Shown here: piece after piece, positions 35,592 through 43,957 of the stretch
Layout of the letters: each line of letters opens with the position of its first letter
Position numbering within the stretch: the stretch's first letter is position 1
Assembly: GCA_001704065.1 (NCBI GenBank)
Contig: LHBX01000026.1
Coordinates: forward strand, 1-61,211
Direction of reading: 5' to 3'
DNA: 61,211 nt
DNA from: Pelagibacteraceae bacterium GOM-A1
Lineage (GTDB): Bacteria > Pseudomonadota > Alphaproteobacteria > Pelagibacterales > Pelagibacteraceae
Made by a program: the position numbers and the translations under genes
The notes under the pieces: model-generated
Databases searched by the model: none
Told to the model about the DNA's origin: nothing
What the model saw: only the letters and a program-made list of their open reading frames with translations

Positions 35592-36357
35592 TTCCTTTAT
35601 TTGTAGTTGATGCAGATCCAAATAAATTTGGATTAATTCTTCCAGATAAATATGATTTTCTTCCAGAAATTACTGCAAGCTTCATAGCTTCTGCCATTTG
35701 AGATGGATTTTTAGCTTTTGCAATTGCAGTATTTATTAAAACACCGTCACATCCTAACTCCATTGCAATACTAGCATCAGAAGCTTGTCCAATTCCAGCA
35801 TCAATAATTAAAGGTAATTTTGTTTGTTTTCTAATAATTTTAATATTAACTTTATTTTGTATTCCAAGACCTGAACCAATTGGAGCAGCAAGAGGCATAA
35901 TTGCAACAGCACCTGCATTTTCCAATCTTTTTGCCATTAATGGATCATCATTGCAATAAACCATTACTTTAAAACCCTCTTTTGTTAATAATTCAGTAGA
36001 TCTTAAAGTTTCAATCATTTCAGGAAAAAGGTTTTTTTTGTCACCTAATACCTCTAATTTTACTAATTTCCATCCACCTATTTCTCTTGCTAATCTTAAA
36101 GTTCTAATTGCATCTTCTGCCGTAAAACATCCGGCTGTGTTAGGCAAATATGTTATTTTATTTGGATCTATATAATCCATTAATCTAGCTTTATTCTTAT
36201 TAGATATGTTTACTCTTCTGACTGCAACTGTCACTATGTCTGCACCAGAAGTCTTAATAGCTTTAGCACATTCACTGAAGCTTTTATATTTTCCAGTTCC
36301 AACTATCAAGCGTGATTTAAAGATCTTATTTGCTATCTTAAATCTTTTGTCAATCAT
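35584..36357 (-). CDS. thiG: Thiazole synthase ThiG
   Basis: ThiG builds the thiazole phosphate ring of thiamine from deoxyxylulose phosphate, dehydroglycine and ThiS-thiocarboxylate. The 257-residue TIM barrel has [14 protein letters not shown], the Schiff-base lysine region [26 protein letters not shown] and [10 protein letters not shown], all diagnostic. It overlaps thiS by one base (TAATG). No other thiamine genes are nearby. Confidence 0.95.
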   Translation of the reverse strand: MIDKRFKIANKIFKSRLIVGTGKYKSFSECAKAIKTSGADIVTVAVRRVNISNKNKARLMDYIDPNKITYLPNTAGCFTAEDAIRTLRLAREIGGWKLVKLEVLGDKKNLFPEMIETLRSTELLTKEGFKVMVYCNDDPLMAKRLENAGAVAIMPLAAPIGSGLGIQNKVNIKIIRKQTKLPLIIDAGIGQASDASIAMELGCDGVLINTAIAKAKNPSQMAEAMKLAVISGRKSYLSGRINPNLFGSASTTNKGII

Positions 36358-36575
36358 TATCCACCTCCGATAAAATGAACAATTTCTATTTTATCACCTT
36401 TCTTTAATCGAATTTTAGAAATTCTATTTTTGTCTATAATTTTTTTGTTTAGTTCTATAGCTATTTTATTTAATGGCATTTTTAATTTTGTAATCAAGCT
36501 CTTAAGTGTAAATTTAGGAATTATTTGCATTTGCTTGCCATTTACAGTTATTTTTATTTTATTTTTAATATTCAT
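36357..36575 (-). CDS. thiS: Sulfur carrier protein ThiS
   Basis: This 72-residue ubiquitin-like protein ends in IGGG, whose C-terminal glycine carries the thiocarboxylate sulfur used by ThiG. Other ThiS features are ITVNGKQ at the N-terminus and [15 protein letters not shown] at the end. Translationally coupled to thiG. It is divergent from aroQ with only 16 bp between start codons. Confidence 0.92.
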   Translation of the reverse strand: MNIKNKIKITVNGKQMQIIPKFTLKSLITKLKMPLNKIAIELNKKIIDKNRISKIRLKKGDKIEIVHFIGGG

Positions 36576-36591
36576 ATATTATAAAGAATTC

Positions 36592-37035
36592 GTGAGTAAA
36601 ATATTAATCATTAACGGTCCTAATCTTAATCTAATAGGTGAAAGAGAACAATCACAATATGGTAGCAAAGATTATAAATTCCTAGAGGATATTTGTGAGA
36701 AAAAATCTAAAGAATTAAATTTAACTCTTGAAATGAAACAATCAAATGTTGAAGGAGAAATCGTAGATATTATTCAAAGTGCCAGAAACGAGTTCGATGG
36801 AATTATAATTAATGCAGGTGGATATAGCCACACATCAGTTGCAATTAGAGATGCACTGGATATATTTAAAGGCAAGATAATTGAACTTCATATATCAAAT
36901 GTATATAAAAGAGAGGAATTTCGTCATAAATCTATAATAAGTGGTGTTGTTACAGGAATAATTTGTGGATTAGGAATAAATGGATATATTTTAGCCATAA
37001 ATTCTATGCATGAGATGTTAAATGAAAATAAATAA
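36592..37035 (+). CDS. aroQ: 3-dehydroquinate dehydratase, type II
   Basis: AroQ catalyses the third step of the shikimate pathway. I set the start at GTG 36592, giving 147 residues beginning (M)SKILIINGPNLNLIGERE, the standard type II start and length; the longer open frame from 36430 reads antisense through thiS and has no family support. Catalytic elements are the tyrosine in QYGSKDY, NAGGYSHTS and ELHISNVYKREEFRHKS. It overlaps accB by 14 bp; aroQ-accB-accC is a familiar alphaproteobacterial arrangement. Confidence 0.94.
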   Translation: MSKILIINGPNLNLIGEREQSQYGSKDYKFLEDICEKKSKELNLTLEMKQSNVEGEIVDIIQSARNEFDGIIINAGGYSHTSVAIRDALDIFKGKIIELHISNVYKREEFRHKSIISGVVTGIICGLGINGYILAINSMHEMLNENK

Positions 37036-37444
37036 AAATATAATCAAGGAGCTTACAGAATATTTAAATGAATTTAATCTTACAGAGATAGAATACACTG
37101 AAAAAGATATAAAAGTTAAAGTATCAAAATCTTCTGGATCAAATTTAGCATCAATTAAAGAAATAAAATCAGAAATAAAAACAGAAAATATTAAAATAGA
37201 TAATGTTAGCGGGACTGAAGTTCCATCGCCTATTATAGGAACAGTTTATTTAGCACCAGAACCTGGTGGTAAAAAGTTTGTAGAAGTCGGTAAAAAAATT
37301 AACAAAGGTGATACAATAATGATTGTTGAAGCTATGAAAACAATGAATCACGTACCATCTCCAATAGCAGGTACTGTAAAAAAAATTTGCGTCGAAGATG
37401 GTCAACCTGTTGAATATGGACATACCATAGCGATAATTGAGTAA
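37022..37444 (+). CDS. accB: Biotin carboxyl carrier protein of acetyl-CoA carboxylase
   Basis: This 140-residue BCCP carries biotin between AccC and the carboxyltransferase in malonyl-CoA synthesis. The C-terminal biotinyl domain has the attachment lysine at Lys106 in EAMKTMN (a Met-Lys-Thr-Met variant of the usual MKLM), and the thumb region typical of AccB. A flexible linker (about residues 37-65) precedes it. It is 2 bp upstream of accC. Confidence 0.95.
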   Translation: MKINKNIIKELTEYLNEFNLTEIEYTEKDIKVKVSKSSGSNLASIKEIKSEIKTENIKIDNVSGTEVPSPIIGTVYLAPEPGGKKFVEVGKKINKGDTIMIVEAMKTMNHVPSPIAGTVKKICVEDGQPVEYGHTIAIIE

Positions 37445-37446
37445 TA

Positions 37447-38784
37447 ATGTTCAAAAAAATTCTTGTTGCAAATAGAGGTGAGATAGCTGTTAGAGTTATA
37501 AGAGCCTGTAAAGAATGGGGTATACAAACAGTCGCCATTCATTCTGATGTTGATAGAAATAGTATGCACGTTAGATTAGCTGACGAAAGTATATGTGTAG
37601 GTCCACACCAAGCAGCAAATAGTTATTTAAACATTCCTGCCATAATGTCAGCTATTGAATTGACAAATTCTGAAGCTGTTCATCCGGGATATGGTTTTTT
37701 ATCTGAAAATTATGAATTTGCAAAAATTCTTGAACAAAACAAAATTAAATTTATTGGTCCATCGTCTTCATTAATTAAAATGATGGGTGATAAAATTGAA
37801 GCAAAAAAAATTGCAAAAAAATATGGTCTTCCAGTAATTGAAGGATCTGAAGGTGGAGTATCTGATTTTAATGAGGCAAAAAAAATATGTAACCAAATTG
37901 GATATCCAGTGTTGATAAAAGCAGCTGGCGGTGGTGGTGGAAAAGGTATGAAAGTTGTTACAAAAGAAGATGAGTTTGAAAACTTATTTTTGACTGCAAA
38001 AACTGAGGCAAAAAAATTTTTTGGTAATGATGAGGTATATATTGAAAAATTTTTTCAAAATCCAAGACATATCGAAGTTCAAGTATTGTCTGGTAAGAAT
38101 AGAACTATACATCTTCATGAAAGAGATTGCTCTATTCAAAGAAGACATCAAAAATTAATTGAGGAGACACCCAGTCCTTTACTAAATGATCAAATAAGAA
38201 AGGATCTTTTTGATAAAACTGTAAAAATGGTAAACCAAATTGGATATGAAGGTGCAGGGACAGTAGAATTTATTTTTGAGGATGGAAAATTTTATTTTTT
38301 AGAAATGAATACAAGAATACAAGTTGAACATCCAGTAACAGAAGTAGTAACTGGAATAGATTTAATAAAAGAGCAGATTTGGATCGCATATGATGGCAAT
38401 ACTGCCTTAAAACAGGAAGATATTAAGCCAAGAGGTCACGCAATTGAGTGTAGAATAAATGCTGAAGATGTGAGTAAAAATTTCCAACCCTCACCAGGAG
38501 AAATTACCATGTGTCATCAACCTTCAGGTTTTAGAACAAGGGTGGATGGAGCTATATTTCAAGGCTACAGAGTAACTCCATATTATGACAGCATGATTTG
38601 CAAAGTAATATGTCATGGAAGGAATAGAACTGAAGCAATTCAAAGAATGCGAAGATCCCTTGATGAATTTGTTATAGAGGGCATTAAAACAACGATAGAC
38701 TTGCATAAAATACTTTTAAATCACAAAAAATTTTTAGATTCAAATTTTAATGTGAGTTGGCTTGATAAAGAAAAATTACTCTAA
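37447..38784 (+). CDS. accC: Biotin carboxylase subunit of acetyl-CoA carboxylase
   Basis: AccC carboxylates BCCP-biotin using ATP and bicarbonate. The 445-residue ATP-grasp protein has KILVANRGEIAVRVIRA at the N-terminus, the glycine-rich loop KAAGGGGGKGMKVV, HERDCSIQRRHQK and the catalytic EMNTRIQVEHPVTE. Length is normal. Its stop codon is interlocked with that of the convergent DUF2155 gene (4-bp overlap). Confidence 0.97.
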   Translation: MFKKILVANRGEIAVRVIRACKEWGIQTVAIHSDVDRNSMHVRLADESICVGPHQAANSYLNIPAIMSAIELTNSEAVHPGYGFLSENYEFAKILEQNKIKFIGPSSSLIKMMGDKIEAKKIAKKYGLPVIEGSEGGVSDFNEAKKICNQIGYPVLIKAAGGGGGKGMKVVTKEDEFENLFLTAKTEAKKFFGNDEVYIEKFFQNPRHIEVQVLSGKNRTIHLHERDCSIQRRHQKLIEETPSPLLNDQIRKDLFDKTVKMVNQIGYEGAGTVEFIFEDGKFYFLEMNTRIQVEHPVTEVVTGIDLIKEQIWIAYDGNTALKQEDIKPRGHAIECRINAEDVSKNFQPSPGEITMCHQPSGFRTRVDGAIFQGYRVTPYYDSMICKVICHGRNRTEAIQRMRRSLDEFVIEGIKTTIDLHKILLNHKKFLDSNFNVSWLDKEKLL

Positions 38785-39188
38785 GAATAACATTTTTTTA
38801 ACCAAATATCATACACTGGGTGATCAAAAGGTCTAATTGATGGAGACGAAGCGAATGTCCAATCATTAAAAATGAAAACCTTGTTGTCATCTTTGTTTAC
38901 TATATCTCTTACTTGCATGTATGCTGTGACTTCCGGATCATCATCAAATTTTGAATTATTACATTTAAGAATGTTTATAGATAGATTTTTAAATTTATAT
39001 TCCTTTCCAACCTCAATCTCTATAATTTCACTCTGAGAGTTTACTTTGTCTAATATTGTTAAAACAGCATAATTTTCTGTTCTTGTGTTATTTTCACTTA
39101 AAGAATTGGTCATTAACAAATAATAAGAAAAAAAAACAAGTATAAAAACTTTAACTTTTCCAAGAAGTATATTTTTTATTTGAAGCAT
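38781..39188 (-). CDS. DUF2155 secreted protein
   Basis: This 135-residue protein has a signal peptide or anchor (residues 11-31) and a small domain with the DUF2155 pattern: AVLTILDKVNSQSEIIEIEVG, LSINILKCNNS, and FIFNDWTFASSPSIRPFDHPVYDIWLKKC at the end (two cysteines that may pair). Function is unknown. The family is commonly found beside NDUFA12 homologues in alphaproteobacteria, as here. The only reasonable start overlaps the NDUFA12 gene by 38 bp. Confidence 0.85.
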   Translation of the reverse strand: MLQIKNILLGKVKVFILVFFSYYLLMTNSLSENNTRTENYAVLTILDKVNSQSEIIEIEVGKEYKFKNLSINILKCNNSKFDDDPEVTAYMQVRDIVNKDDNKVFIFNDWTFASSPSIRPFDHPVYDIWLKKCYS

Positions 39189-39507
39189 TTTTACTTTTGT
39201 TTTTTTTTGGATGATAGGAATTTTCTGTTCCTGTTTGATTTGGCATATGCTCTTTTTGCCAACTATATTTGTCTAATTCGTGACTGTTTTCAATTTTATT
39301 TCCTGTATGATGAATCCAAGAATACCATTCGCTTGGTATTTTTGATGCTTCAACTTCCCCGTTGTAAATAACCCATCTTTTTCCTGACTTGCTCTCGTAA
39401 TATTTGTTACCTGAATTATCTTCGCCAACTAATTTTCCAAATAAAATTGTATTTAGTCTTGTGCCAAATGTTTGTTTGTTCCACCAAGTAAAAATTTCTT
39501 TAATCAT
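39151..39507 (-). CDS. NADH:ubiquinone oxidoreductase accessory subunit, NDUFA12 family
   Basis: This 118-residue homologue of mitochondrial complex I subunit NDUFA12 (B17.2), an accessory subunit shared by alphaproteobacteria and mitochondria, shows WWNKQTFGTRLNTILFGKLVG, KYYESKSGKRWVIYNG and PSEWYSWIHHTGN, which are diagnostic. I used the ATG at 39505-39507; a TTG at 39516 would add three residues. The gene is followed by the overlapping DUF2155 gene. A lysine-rich C-terminal tail is present. Confidence 0.9.
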   Translation of the reverse strand: MIKEIFTWWNKQTFGTRLNTILFGKLVGEDNSGNKYYESKSGKRWVIYNGEVEASKIPSEWYSWIHHTGNKIENSHELDKYSWQKEHMPNQTGTENSYHPKKNKSKNASNKKYTSWKS

Positions 39508-39531
39508 TTTATTCAAATTATTTTCAATTTA

Positions 39532-39560
39532 TAATTGTAAATTTACAATTAGACTATAAT
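39532..39560. promoter_or_regulatory. 20-bp perfect palindrome with adjacent -10 box upstream of the TSCPD-domain gene
   Basis: TAATTGTAAATTTACAATTA (39532-39551) is a perfect inverted repeat. Four bases later TATAAT (39555-39560) matches a consensus -10 box pointing to the gene at 39616; TAATTG at 39532-39537 lies at the right -35 distance (17 bp). An operator overlapping a promoter is therefore likely. It does not resemble the NrdR box consensus, so the regulator is unknown. Confidence 0.6.
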
Positions 39561-39615
39561 CGAAAAAAGTATATATATAAATCTTACCAAGATTCAATTT
39601 ACAAATAGGATTAAA

Positions 39616-40437
39616 ATGGCAAAATACTTAGTAGAAACATATTATACGTGTAGTTTTAAAGTATCTCATTATTTAGATGATATAAATGAGGAAAATCTTA
39701 ACAATTTAGAGAAAAATGACGATGGTAAATTCGAAATTATTGATGTCAAATTAGATAATAGAAAAACAAAAAACCTTCAAGATACTAAAAGTAGTAAAGT
39801 CGAAATTGTTTCACAATCAATTAGTAATAAAGATATTAAAAGTAGTAGTAAATCCAAACCAATTGATGAGAATTTTAAAAAAAATATAACTGAAAATATA
39901 GGTAAAAGATTTAGTATGCCTGATAGAAGAAAAGGTTATATCCAAAAAGCTTCAATAGGTGATCATAAAGTATATTTGCATACTGGTGAATATGAAGATG
40001 GCAAAATAGGAGAAATTTTTATCGATACCAGTAAAGAAGGTGAGTTAGTAAAGGCTCTAATGAATAATTTTGCAATAGCAATATCATTAGGTCTTCAATA
40101 TGGAGTTCCACTAGATGAATTTGTAAATGCATACTTAGATACAAAATTTGAACCTTCTGGTAAAGTTTATGGAAATGATCGAATAATGAGTGCAAGTTCA
40201 ATATTAGATTATATTTTTAGAGAGCTAGCAATATCCTATTTAAATAGAGAAGATTTAGCTCACACCCCATCTATAGCTGGTAATTCTGACACAAGTGAAA
40301 GTCAAGAAAGTGAAGATCAGAATCAATTAATCAAGCTTGTAAAAGATATTACAAGTAAAGGATTTGTTAGAAACGATTATAAAAAGAAACTGGTGGATTT
40401 ATCAGATATTAGAATAAATCTTAAAGGAAAAAAATAG
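39616..40437 (+). CDS. Stand-alone TSCPD-domain protein, homologous to the C-terminus of B12-dependent ribonucleotide reductase
   Basis: Residues 101-218 of this 273-residue protein match the C-terminal region of class II ribonucleotide reductase Nrd[69 protein letters not shown] and [15 protein letters not shown]. The catalytic barrel of NrdJ is entirely missing. The first 50 residues are a separate conserved-looking segment ([20 protein letters not shown]), joined by a low-complexity Ser/Lys linker (51-95). The frame is intact with its own promoter-like region, so it looks like a functional small protein rather than decay. The role is unknown; it might assist or regulate another reductase. 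Confidence 0.75.
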   Translation: MAKYLVETYYTCSFKVSHYLDDINEENLNNLEKNDDGKFEIIDVKLDNRKTKNLQDTKSSKVEIVSQSISNKDIKSSSKSKPIDENFKKNITENIGKRFSMPDRRKGYIQKASIGDHKVYLHTGEYEDGKIGEIFIDTSKEGELVKALMNNFAIAISLGLQYGVPLDEFVNAYLDTKFEPSGKVYGNDRIMSASSILDYIFRELAISYLNREDLAHTPSIAGNSDTSESQESEDQNQLIKLVKDITSKGFVRNDYKKKLVDLSDIRINLKGKK

Positions 40438-42219
40438 TTATTTTTTTCTTTTTGAAATATAAAGTTCTTTTAGTTGATTTTCGTCTACTTCTGATGGTGC
40501 ATTCATCATTAAATCTTGTGCGTTTTGATTCATTGGAAACATAGTCACCTCTCTAATATTTTTTTCTTCTGCTAATAACATCACGATTCTATCTATTCCG
40601 GGAGCAATGCCCCCATGGGGAGGTGCTCCATAGCTTAAAGCATTAATCATGCCACTAAATTTCTCATTCACTGTTTCCTCAGAGTAACCAGCAATTTTGA
40701 ATAATTTATACATTAAATCAGGTTTATGGTTCCTGATAGCTCCTGAAGATAATTCAATGCCATTACACACAATATCGTATTGAAAAGCTTTTAGTTTCAG
40801 TGGTTCTGAAAGATCTAAATTATCAATATCACCTTGTGGCATTGAAAAAGGATTGTGGCTAAATTCGATCTTTTTTGTATTTTCATCTATTTCAAACATT
40901 GGATAATCCACTACCCAACAAAATGAGAAAACATTTTCATCAATTAAATTCAACTCATTTGCTATTTTATTTCTCGCATTACTTAATAATTTCTCAACTT
41001 CAGATTTATTTCCACAAGACATAAATATTGTATCACCTACTTTAGCATTCATATTTGTCATTATCTCTTTGATAGACTCTTCAGAAAAAAATTTTCCCAC
41101 AGGTCCTTTAGCGCTCAATTTGTCAGAATTTTCTATAGAAAAATATGCAAGACCAGATGATCCTTCATCTTTTGCCCATTTATCAATTCCGTCAAAAAAA
41201 CTTCTTGGTTTTTGAGATGTATTTTTTGTAACTATTCCTCTAACTATCGATCCTTTACTTACTAATTTTTTAAATATTTCAAAGTTAACATCGCCTCTTT
41301 TAAAAATTTCAGTAATATCAGCTATTTCCAAAGGATTTCTCAAATCTGGTTTGTCAGAACCGTATTTAAGCATAGCCGTATCATAAGGAATCCTGGGAAA
41401 TTTTTCATGGAGTAACTTTTTAGATGAAAATTTTTTGAATAAATTTACAAATAACTCCTCAACTATTTTGAATACATCCTCTTGTTCTACAAAAGACATT
41501 TCCAAGTCAAGTTGATAAAACTCACCTGGACTCCTGTCCGCTCTTGCGTCCTCATCTCTAAAACACGGTGCAATTTGAAAATATTTATCAAAACCAGATA
41601 CCATGATTAATTGTTTAAATTGTTGTGGCGCTTGAGGTAATGCGTAAAATTTACCAGGATTTAGTCTGCTTGGTACTAAAAAGTCTCTAGCACCCTCTGG
41701 GCTAGATGAAGTTAATATAGGTGTTTGATATTCTAGAAAACCATATTTTTGCATTTCAGATCTAATGAATGAAATAATTTTGGATCTTAAAATAATATTA
41801 TTATGAATCTTATTTCTCCTTAAATCTAAGAATCTATACTTTAATCTAATTTCTTCAGAATATTCTTGATCTGAAAAAACAGGTAGTGGTAATTCCTTAG
41901 TTCTTGCAAGTATTTTAAATTTTTCAATTGCTACCTCAATTTCTCCAGTATTTAAATTTTTGTTAATTGTATCTTTTTCTCTAGCTAAAACTTTACCTTC
42001 AACTTGTAGTACAGTTTCTAACGGAAGCTTTTCTATTTCTTTAAATATTTTTTTACCCTCATCAATTACACATTGAGTTAGTCCATAGTGATCTCTTAAA
42101 TCTAAAAATAATAGATTTCCATGATCTCTTTTTTTATTTATCCAGCCTGATAACTTTATTGTTTGATCTTTGTTATTTAAAGTTAGTTCTCCGCAAGTGT
42201 GTGTCCTATATTTACTCAA
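40438..42219 (-). CDS. aspS: Aspartyl-tRNA synthetase
   Basis: AspS charges tRNA-Asp (and perhaps tRNA-Asn). The 593-residue bacterial-type class II synthetase has an N-terminal OB fold (THTCGELTLNNKDQTIKLSG), motif 2 region FRDEDARADRSPGEFYQLD, the bacterial GAD insertion (about residues 275-400) and motif 3 GGIAPGIDRIVMLL. The start is a TTG at 42219 that overlaps the hdaA stop (TTGA); no ATG or GTG exists between the upstream in-frame stop and the OB fold. It abuts the convergent TSCPD gene with no gap. Confidence 0.95.
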   Translation of the reverse strand: MSKYRTHTCGELTLNNKDQTIKLSGWINKKRDHGNLLFLDLRDHYGLTQCVIDEGKKIFKEIEKLPLETVLQVEGKVLAREKDTINKNLNTGEIEVAIEKFKILARTKELPLPVFSDQEYSEEIRLKYRFLDLRRNKIHNNIILRSKIISFIRSEMQKYGFLEYQTPILTSSSPEGARDFLVPSRLNPGKFYALPQAPQQFKQLIMVSGFDKYFQIAPCFRDEDARADRSPGEFYQLDLEMSFVEQEDVFKIVEELFVNLFKKFSSKKLLHEKFPRIPYDTAMLKYGSDKPDLRNPLEIADITEIFKRGDVNFEIFKKLVSKGSIVRGIVTKNTSQKPRSFFDGIDKWAKDEGSSGLAYFSIENSDKLSAKGPVGKFFSEESIKEIMTNMNAKVGDTIFMSCGNKSEVEKLLSNARNKIANELNLIDENVFSFCWVVDYPMFEIDENTKKIEFSHNPFSMPQGDIDNLDLSEPLKLKAFQYDIVCNGIELSSGAIRNHKPDLMYKLFKIAGYSEETVNEKFSGMINALSYGAPPHGGIAPGIDRIVMLLAEEKNIREVTMFPMNQNAQDLMMNAPSEVDENQLKELYISKRKK

Positions 42220-42875
42220 TTTATTATCTCTTTTATTATTTTAAAGTTAATAGATTTCTTTTTCTTTAAACTCAATTCATCAATCTTATATATAAATTCA
42301 TGCATTTTACTATACGATCTCGCAATTCTTTTTATAATATAATCTATAATTTTGTTATCCAATTTAATTTGCCTATCAGAAAAGTTTTTTAAAATTATTG
42401 CATAAATCAACTCATCATCTGGCTGTTCAATTGTAGCGATAATGCAGTTCTTTAATCTTGATAATAAATCTGGGAGTGTGAATTTCATTGTATCTATTGG
42501 TTTTTTTGACGAGATTAATAAATATTTATTATCCTGTTCAACTAAATTGAATATAGAATAAAGAAGTTTTTCGTCAAAACTTTCTTCTAGGTCTTCAATT
42601 ATTATACTGTTTGAAAGTTTAATTTTTTTTAAAATCTTATCTTCGATATTGTTGCTATATAAATATAAAGCGTTACTTTTTTTTTTAAATATGTGTGATA
42701 AATGTGTTTTGCCAGAATATTTTTCTCCAGCTAAGTTGACAATTTTTTTTCCCCATTTAGGCCAGGCCTCTATAATATTTTTTGCAAAATAATTACTTTT
42801 AGACACATAGTAATCATTTTCATCAAAACTTTCAGTAATTCCAAAGTCTAAGAGTTTTTGATCTAATTCTCTCAT
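42216..42875 (-). CDS. hdaA: HdaA/Hda-like DnaA-related regulator
   Basis: This 219-residue AAA+ protein related to DnaA lacks the DNA-binding domain. Walker A is LAGEKYSGKTHLSH and the sensor/Walker B region is SIIIEDLEES; further strings LLISSKKPIDTMKFTLPDLLSRL are typical of Hda/DnaA. Hda stimulates ATP hydrolysis by DnaA on the beta clamp; the N-terminal clamp-binding-like QKLLDFG is visible. I chose the ATG at 42875, which overlaps the upstream stop as ATGA; a second ATG at 42887 would add four residues. Confidence 0.85.
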   Translation of the reverse strand: MRELDQKLLDFGITESFDENDYYVSKSNYFAKNIIEAWPKWGKKIVNLAGEKYSGKTHLSHIFKKKSNALYLYSNNIEDKILKKIKLSNSIIIEDLEESFDEKLLYSIFNLVEQDNKYLLISSKKPIDTMKFTLPDLLSRLKNCIIATIEQPDDELIYAIILKNFSDRQIKLDNKIIDYIIKRIARSYSKMHEFIYKIDELSLKKKKSINFKIIKEIIN

Positions 42876-43948
42876 TCTATATTCCAAATATTATTAGATG
42901 AATTTATATTTATATCATTCACTTTTAAAGTATTTAGAAATTTTTCAGGATTATTATTGTAAGTTATTTTATATATAATATCTTCACTACTAATTTTTTC
43001 TATTTCATATTCATATACAAAATCTGATTGATTTAATATATTTTCTAATTTCTCAGAAATTATGAAATTGCTGTTTTTTACTGAAATTTTTATGGGTATT
43101 GAAATTGAGGTATTGATTTTATTAACTAACTTCCATTTGTCTTCATATAAATTTTTTAAGTTTAAAATAATTTGATCTAATAGTTTATTATCTTCATAAT
43201 TGATGTTTTTTTGATCTAAATTAAATTTGAAGTTTGAATTTGAAAAACTAATTTTGGAAAATATTTGTAAATTTTTTTTATTTTTATAAAATATAACAGT
43301 AAAAATATTTTCGAAATTATATTTATTTGTAATCTCAGATAAATCATTGTTTTCAATATTATTTTTTAATTTTTGAAAAAGACGAAAATTTTCAATATTT
43401 TCATCTGGTAAATTATAATTTAATAAGAAATAATTTTTATTAACATTATTCCAATTGTTATAAAAATAATTTTGATCAAAAAACTTAATTTCGTTACTTT
43501 GTGTATCAATTAAAATTGGGATAAAAAGCACGTCTGTATCTTTTGGAATAGAGGAAATAACATTTTTTTCTCTAATAAATGATAATAATTTTTCTTTGTC
43601 AAACTTAACCTCAAAATCAACCTCATAATTATTGTCTACAAATTTTTCATTTTTGATGGAAAAATTATCTATCAATGAATTAATTTTATTGCTTGGTACA
43701 TTTTTAAATAAATTTTTATCTTTACTTTCTACAATTCTAAAAATTAATGTTTTAAATCCTTTTTTGAAACCCTTTTTTATTACTTCATCTTTGTTAAAAT
43801 TTATGTCGTATTGTTCTTTAATTTTAATATTTTTAACTGTGTAATTGTCTGCAAATACTATAGCTGTGGAAAACTTGATAAAAACTAAAATGAAAAGTAA
43901 AAAAAAAAAGTATAAGTAAATATTAATTTTATTTTTGATTAAAAACAT
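42872..43948 (-). CDS. DUF2066-type secreted protein
   Basis: This 358-residue protein has a signal peptide or membrane anchor (about residues 9-33, ending FADNYTV) and a mature region rich in Asn/Lys/Ile. It resembles the DUF2066 family that lies between purM and hda in many proteobacteria; supporting segments are KGFKTLIFRIVE and a mid-region starting DTDVLFIPILIDTQ. Function is unknown. It starts only 9 bp from the divergent purM start and overlaps hdaA at its end. Confidence 0.65.
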   Translation of the reverse strand: MFLIKNKINIYLYFFFLLFILVFIKFSTAIVFADNYTVKNIKIKEQYDINFNKDEVIKKGFKKGFKTLIFRIVESKDKNLFKNVPSNKINSLIDNFSIKNEKFVDNNYEVDFEVKFDKEKLLSFIREKNVISSIPKDTDVLFIPILIDTQSNEIKFFDQNYFYNNWNNVNKNYFLLNYNLPDENIENFRLFQKLKNNIENNDLSEITNKYNFENIFTVIFYKNKKNLQIFSKISFSNSNFKFNLDQKNINYEDNKLLDQIILNLKNLYEDKWKLVNKINTSISIPIKISVKNSNFIISEKLENILNQSDFVYEYEIEKISSEDIIYKITYNNNPEKFLNTLKVNDININSSNNIWNIE

Positions 43949-43957
43949 AACTTAAAC

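Noticed and set aside
36430..36591. N-terminal extension of aroQ from 36430 as a membrane-anchored dehydroquinase
   Set aside because: The hydrophobic extension is the antisense reading of thiS. The family start and length are matched exactly by the GTG at 36592.
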